A DNA stretch of 11,814 nt, taken from positions 55,001 to 66,814 of the forward strand of contig PMWR01000320.1 in NCBI GenBank assembly GCA_003166055.1. Reading direction: 5' to 3'. The position numbers were made by a program, and so were the translations under genes. This DNA is from Acidobacteriaceae bacterium. Its GTDB lineage: Bacteria; Acidobacteriota; Terriglobia; Terriglobales; Acidobacteriaceae. Below are positions 7,480 through 11,814 of the stretch, piece after piece; the first letter of the stretch is position 1, and each line of letters starts with the position of its first letter. The notes beneath the pieces were generated by a model. It made no database searches, was not told where the DNA came from, and was given only the letters and a program-made list of their open reading frames with translations.

Positions 7480-10400
7480 ATGTTCAGCAATTCATCCATG
7501 TCGCTGCGCCGGTTCTCCGGATTTGCGCTGACGTTCCTGTTCCTAGCCGCAGGGTTTTGCGCGGGAGCCTGGGCGCAGACCACGCCGACGGCCATCGCGA
7601 GTTTCGCCACCGGGCTGGCTCAGCCGGCGCAAACCAGCATTGGGAGTATCGCGAACACCGCTACCGATACTTTCGGGGACTGGCTCGTCGAGGACGATAC
7701 GAACGGAGCGCTGTATGAGTTGCCTGCCGGCGGGGTAACTTTCAAGACGCTCGTTGGCTCCGGCGGCCTCGCCGGCAGTAGCGCCACCAACAGCATTGTG
7801 ACCCCGGGAATCGCCATCGACACCGCCAACAATCTGTATATCGAGGGCGGCACTTGCGTGCTGATATATCCCTACGACACTGTCACCGGCACATGGGATG
7901 GTCTGGCCGCGTTAACATCGAAAGCCCCTTCTTCAAGCGCCTGCGGCACGACCGCCCCCAGCTTCTACAATTTCGGGACCGGGGTGCAGACGTGGGGAAT
8001 CGGAATCGGCAATACCAGTGTCCTGATCGGAACCAGCGGCTCGACCGGGAACGGGATCGCCAGTATCGCGGTCTCTGGATCGCCGGCCGCCCCGGTGGCA
8101 GGAGCGGCGACCTCAATCATCACAGGCCTGAAGGGAACGGCAATCTCGATTGCCGAGGACCCGACAGGCAATATCTATTTTGTCGAGCAAGGTTCGGGCG
8201 CTTTGGTTGGCGCTTACGAGATTCCCGCCGGAACAACCGGACTGACGTCGGATTCGGGCCTCAAGCGAATCGATCCCAGTCTGCCCAGCGTGACGGGAGT
8301 GACCGTCGATGGTGCCGGGAATATTTATATCGGCGACAGCACGGACGGCGTCTTTTTGCTACCCGTCGGCTCAACTTCGTCCAGCGCGGCTCTGCTGCTG
8401 ACCTCTGTGATCGCTCAAGGGTCAGTCGGGGTGACGGGTAATGACGGGTACGTGTTCGTTCCTTCCATTCAGAACAACACCAGCGACCCCGTGAAAGTTG
8501 CCTTCAACGCCGCCGCATTTGGCGCGGAGACGGTTGGGACAAGCAAACCCGCACAGAAAAGTATCAACTTCAGTTTCAATGCAAGCACGACTCCCGGCAC
8601 GATAGAGGTGCTGGAAGCCGGTTCGAGTAATCTGGACTTCACGATCGTCAGCAGCAGCTCGGCAAACTGCGCCGTCGGTACAGCTAATGCTGCACTGACG
8701 TACTGCCCTGTTGTTGTAAGCTTCAATCCCCACGCAGCGGGTAAAGTTTCCGCCACCTTGGTCATGCTGGACGCGAAGGGCAATCTGCTGGCTTCCATCC
8801 CCCTTGGGGGCACTGGAACGAGCGCCGCTGTGCAGTTTATGGAGCCGGCGCAGTCGACAATCGCCGGCGGCCTCAAGACGCCCAGTCAAATAGCCCTGGA
8901 CGCGGCCGGCAATCTCTATGTGGCTGATTCGGGCCTTGGCGCGGTGGAGTTGTACCCGGCGGGTTCGGCAGCGGGCGCTGCGGGGACTTCCGTGGGTACA
9001 GGCCTCAAAGCTCCGACGGGCGTTGCGGTCGATGGAGCCGGCGATGTTTTCATCGCTGACAGCGGCAGCCTCTATGAGGTTCCGGAAACCGCCGCGGGCC
9101 TGAATTCCAAGGGCCAGGTGACGCTGAAGACCGGCTTGACCTTCGGCTCACAGGTTCTGCTGGCTGCGGACGGCCTTGGCAATCTCTTTGTATCGGACGT
9201 GAGCAACCAGAAAGTCTATGAGCTGGAGAATTTCAGCACAGGCTGGAACACCAGCCTGCCCGGCGTGCTGAGTTCGCAAATCGTATACGTCTCCGGTACC
9301 GCGGTGAGCACACCTTCTGCGATAGCGGTGGATTCTAACGATAATCTCTATGTAGTCGACGGCGGTAGCGTGTACGAAGTCGCGCCGACCGGAACCCAGA
9401 CTCAAGTGCTCAGCGGCCTCGCTGGCGTGACCGGCCTCGCGGTCGATCCCTCGGGCTCGGTTTACGTTGCCATGGCGGGCGGGACGATTCGTGTTCCCAG
9501 CGTGAGCGGCAGTCTTAACATCGCCGACAAAACACACGTAGCGAGCGCCGTCACGAATCCGGCGTCTGTGGCCCTGGATTCTCTGGGCAACATTTACGTG
9601 GCGGACGGGAGCGCGCTGGACGTCAACCTGACCAGCGCCAGCGCGTCTATTAATTTCGGAACCCTGACCGCCGACTCATATCCGGCTCCGTCCGCAGGTT
9701 CGTCTACGACACAAACGGCGACGCTCCTGAACTATGGCAATGCACCCCTGACGGTCACGGGTTACTCAAATACCGCCGACTATAGCGAGACAGCGGACAC
9801 ATGCATCGGCAATTCGATCGCCATCAACTCGACCTGCACAGTGACCATCACCTTCAGCTCCGGTATCGGCGACGGAGGCACTCTGACAGGCGAGGTTCTG
9901 GTTCAGGGCGATGTGGCCAATACTCCCGTGGGCGTGAACAGCACAGGCGTGGCTCCGACGTTGGCCGCTACAACGACTACGATGACTGTGGGCGCCAACG
10001 GCAGCATCGAAGGGATCCCGATTTCGGTGGTCGTCGCGCCCACTGCGGCTAACACCCAACCATTAACGGGGACCGTGACCCTTACGGTCATTCCCGGTAG
10101 CAATGTTCCTGTTACCAATCCAGCTCTGCCAGACCCGTACACAATCACTCTGCCACTCACCAATGCGGCGGCCTCGTTCAATCCAACCATGCTTCCCATT
10201 GGGTCGTATTCGTTCACAGCCGAATACAACGGAGATGCGACCTACATTTACGAGCACTCCAGCAACACGGAGGCCGCCTCCATCACTGCGGCGGTAGCAG
10301 TCACGATAACCCAGCCCACAACCTTAACGTTGCCCCAGACCGGGCTCCCTTCGATTCCACTGGAGGCCTATACGCTCCCGTGTACGGCGGGCTCCGGCTC

Positions 10401-11706
10401 CAGTTGCACCACCTCGTATAGCTATGGGCAGCCCTCCGGGAATCCTTCGGGTTACCTGATCCTTGGAGGGGAGTGCGCCGCGGGTTGCGGTGGCGATCAG
10501 CCATACGACGGATCGGTCAACGATTGGCTTTACACCTATCCTGTTACTGTCGCGCCGACAGAGGCCGGCTTTCCCATGATCGGTACAGCCATCTACAATA
10601 GCTCGAATGTGGAGACAGGATTTAACTATGGATCAGTGAACTATGAAAGTGCGAGCGGCGTGTCCCTCTGCGGCAACGATGCGGGCAGCTCATCGATCAT
10701 CGACGTGTCTGACACCGGGGATGCCTCGATGGCACTTTCATGCGCGACGATCAGCACAAGCAACACCACAATCCCCGATATCATGACCTATTACACGGTT
10801 ACTCCGGTCTATACGGGGACCTATAACGACCTTGTCAGCACCAATCCCAACTTCACGCAGGTCACGGGAAGCGCCATAGGAATATGGGCGCTGCGCAGTC
10901 CGATGGTCCAGATCAGCTCCAGCCCGGCCTCGCTGACTGTGGCTTCCGGATCCTCGGCGTCGGCGACGCTCACGTTAACTTCGGTCCTGGGATATGGATA
11001 TGCGGGACGCAACGACACGAGCAACCTTAACTGGTCGATGCCGATCGACTTGCAGTGCCAAGGTCTGCCGGCGTACGCAACGTGCTCCTTTACCTATCCA
11101 ACTCCGAATGCAGCAGATCCAAATTTCATGACGAACCCCGGTGGACTGGAATGCGCTACGAGCACTTCCGCGGCGCCCGCATACTGCGCCATCGATATCG
11201 GCCCTGCGCCTGGGTCCGTAAATGGATATTCGTCCAATCATTCGAGCAGTGGGACAACGCCTTGCACTGCCGTTGATGGATGCCTTGGGCCCGGCACGGT
11301 TTTGGTGACCATCAATACCAACGTAAGCCCAAATCTCACTGCCAGTCGTAATGCAGCGGACAAGAGCAGCCTCGCACTCGCGACGCTGTTCGGGTTGGGC
11401 TTCCTCGGCTTCGCATTCCGCAAGAGGGCCTCGCGATTGAGGGTTCTTCTGACGGTCGTCAGTCTATTGCTTTGCGGAGCCGCTATGGCCGGCATCACCG
11501 CATGCAGCACCACGACTCTGGGTTCGACGAAAACAACCGGTGTTACGCCGGCCGGGAGCTACTGGGTTACGGTTTCAGCCAAGGAAACCGGGTCTCTGAC
11601 GGTTACCACAAATCCTGGAACCTCTGGCGCGCAAACCGTCATCGTGCAAGCGAACGGAAACGATGTGTCTCTGCCGTTTACCGTCAACGTAACAGTTAGT
11701 CAGTAG
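7480..11706 (+). CDS. Exported double NHL-propeller and Ig-like protein with Cys-rich insert and C-terminal membrane hairpin (paralogue)
   Basis: This 1408-residue exported protein is collinear with its upstream neighbour and probably has a related binding role at the cell envelope; no enzyme motif is seen. Residues 1-32 form a signal peptide (MSLRRFSGFALTFLFLAAGF, cleavage AWA|QTT), the same length as in the paralogue. A six-bladed propeller (33 to about 335) is followed by an ASH-like domain (357-447) with no TIG domain between. A second six-bladed propeller (455-721; PTGVAVDGAGDVFIADSG, PSAIAVDSNDNLYVVDGG), an ASH-like domain (722-826, STCTVTITF) and one Ig-like repeat (828-940, SYSFTAEYNGDATY) follow. 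An unrecognised Cys-rich segment (about 941-1141) comes next. The last Ig-like domain (from 1142; LPAYATCSFTYP) is broken by helix 1298-1313, RKRASRLR, helix 1322-1341 and a canonical lipobox ITAC (Cys1342), leaving a 67-residue tail. A strong terminator follows. Domain names are by eye; the function is unknown. Confidence 0.88.
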   Translation: MFSNSSMSLRRFSGFALTFLFLAAGFCAGAWAQTTPTAIASFATGLAQPAQTSIGSIANTATDTFGDWLVEDDTNGALYELPAGGVTFKTLVGSGGLAGSSATNSIVTPGIAIDTANNLYIEGGTCVLIYPYDTVTGTWDGLAALTSKAPSSSACGTTAPSFYNFGTGVQTWGIGIGNTSVLIGTSGSTGNGIASIAVSGSPAAPVAGAATSIITGLKGTAISIAEDPTGNIYFVEQGSGALVGAYEIPAGTTGLTSDSGLKRIDPSLPSVTGVTVDGAGNIYIGDSTDGVFLLPVGSTSSSAALLLTSVIAQGSVGVTGNDGYVFVPSIQNNTSDPVKVAFNAAAFGAETVGTSKPAQKSINFSFNASTTPGTIEVLEAGSSNLDFTIVSSSSANCAVGTANAALTYCPVVVSFNPHAAGKVSATLVMLDAKGNLLASIPLGGTGTSAAVQFMEPAQSTIAGGLKTPSQIALDAAGNLYVADSGLGAVELYPAGSAAGAAGTSVGTGLKAPTGVAVDGAGDVFIADSGSLYEVPETAAGLNSKGQVTLKTGLTFGSQVLLAADGLGNLFVSDVSNQKVYELENFSTGWNTSLPGVLSSQIVYVSGTAVSTPSAIAVDSNDNLYVVDGGSVYEVAPTGTQTQVLSGLAGVTGLAVDPSGSVYVAMAGGTIRVPSVSGSLNIADKTHVASAVTNPASVALDSLGNIYVADGSALDVNLTSASASINFGTLTADSYPAPSAGSSTTQTATLLNYGNAPLTVTGYSNTADYSETADTCIGNSIAINSTCTVTITFSSGIGDGGTLTGEVLVQGDVANTPVGVNSTGVAPTLAATTTTMTVGANGSIEGIPISVVVAPTAANTQPLTGTVTLTVIPGSNVPVTNPALPDPYTITLPLTNAAASFNPTMLPIGSYSFTAEYNGDATYIYEHSSNTEAASITAAVAVTITQPTTLTLPQTGLPSIPLEAYTLPCTAGSGSSCTTSYSYGQPSGNPSGYLILGGECAAGCGGDQPYDGSVNDWLYTYPVTVAPTEAGFPMIGTAIYNSSNVETGFNYGSVNYESASGVSLCGNDAGSSSIIDVSDTGDASMALSCATISTSNTTIPDIMTYYTVTPVYTGTYNDLVSTNPNFTQVTGSAIGIWALRSPMVQISSSPASLTVASGSSASATLTLTSVLGYGYAGRNDTSNLNWSMPIDLQCQGLPAYATCSFTYPTPNAADPNFMTNPGGLECATSTSAAPAYCAIDIGPAPGSVNGYSSNHSSSGTTPCTAVDGCLGPGTVLVTINTNVSPNLTASRNAADKSSLALATLFGLGFLGFAFRKRASRLRVLLTVVSLLLCGAAMAGITACSTTTLGSTKTTGVTPAGSYWVTVSAKETGSLTVTTNPGTSGAQTVIVQANGNDVSLPFTVNVTVSQ
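11371..11505 (+). other. Coding segment for C-terminal membrane hairpin with canonical lipobox (second paralogue)
   Basis: Hydrophobic LALATLFGLGFLGFAF is followed by RKRASRLR (11419-11442) and a second helix that ends GITAC, with the Cys codon at 11503-11505. ITAC fits the standard lipobox [LVI][ASTVI][GAS]C. A basic n-region, hydrophobic core and lipobox together read like a complete lipoprotein signal peptide placed 67 residues from the C-terminus. A second Cys (11473-11475) lies inside the helix. Confidence 0.68.
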
Positions 11707-11725
11707 CCGAACCCACACTGTAACG

Positions 11726-11758
11726 AGCGGGAGCGAGCCATCGCTCCCGCTTTAATTT
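11726..11758 (+). terminator. Intrinsic terminator
   Basis: AGCGGGAGCGA (11726-11736) pairs perfectly over 11 bp with TCGCTCCCGCT (11741-11751) around the loop GCCA, and the T-rich TTAATTT follows at once. It starts 20 bases after the stop of the last gene. It is the only hairpin in the window with both a long stem and a T-run, so it probably ends the transcription unit. Confidence 0.88.
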
Positions 11759-11814
11759 GTGCGCCCGTCAGGGCCCATTGGCCCTAAGCGTCCAGGCCTC
11801 GCCCTCCAGACAGG

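Noticed and set aside
11770..11785. Small inverted repeat (6-bp stem, 4-base loop) after the terminator
   Set aside because: It is short, GC-rich and lacks a T-run, so it could easily occur by chance. The last 56 bases show nothing else.

Overview
The window looks like part of a chromosome from the Acidobacteriota (probably Terriglobia: the Acidobacterium/Granulicella/Edaphobacter type of soil bacterium). This rests on gene families: an Oar-type TonB-dependent receptor, and two giant exported NHL-propeller/Ig-like proteins that end in a hydrophobic-Arg-hydrophobic-Cys module, which I associate with that phylum. Base composition is moderately GC-rich. All genes lie on the + strand. There are no RNA genes, CRISPR arrays, transposases or phage genes, and no sign of recent transfer.

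Layout. (1) 1-2949: the 3' part of a TonB-dependent outer-membrane receptor, open at the left edge. (2) 2950-3137: a spacer with a long GC-rich hairpin just after the receptor stop and a weaker hairpin nearer the next gene. (3) 3138-7352: a 1404-residue exported protein with two six-bladed NHL-type propellers, an IPT/TIG domain, two ASH-like beta domains, two Ig-like repeats and a C-terminal membrane hairpin. (4) 7353-7479: a spacer with a perfect 9-bp hairpin and a strong ribosome binding site. (5) 7480-11706: a 1408-residue paralogue of the previous protein, lacking the TIG domain and carrying a Cys-rich segment in place of the second Ig-like repeat. (6) 11707-11814: a good intrinsic terminator, then 56 bases with nothing recognisable.

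How the genes may work together (inference). The receptor gives an energised outer-membrane channel or binding site. The two paralogues are secreted through Sec and then held at a membrane by their C-terminal module, displaying propeller and Ig-like binding surfaces. No enzyme active site is visible in any of the three. The two spacer hairpins lack U-tracts and the only convincing terminator follows the third gene, so partial read-through as one transcription unit is possible.

The most unusual feature is the shared C-terminus of the two paralogues. An Ig-like domain appears to be interrupted by a two-helix membrane hairpin whose second helix ends at a Cys in a lipobox-like context, canonical in the second paralogue. 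Nearly every other Cys in the exported parts of all three proteins falls in a close pair, which makes this lone Cys stand out.
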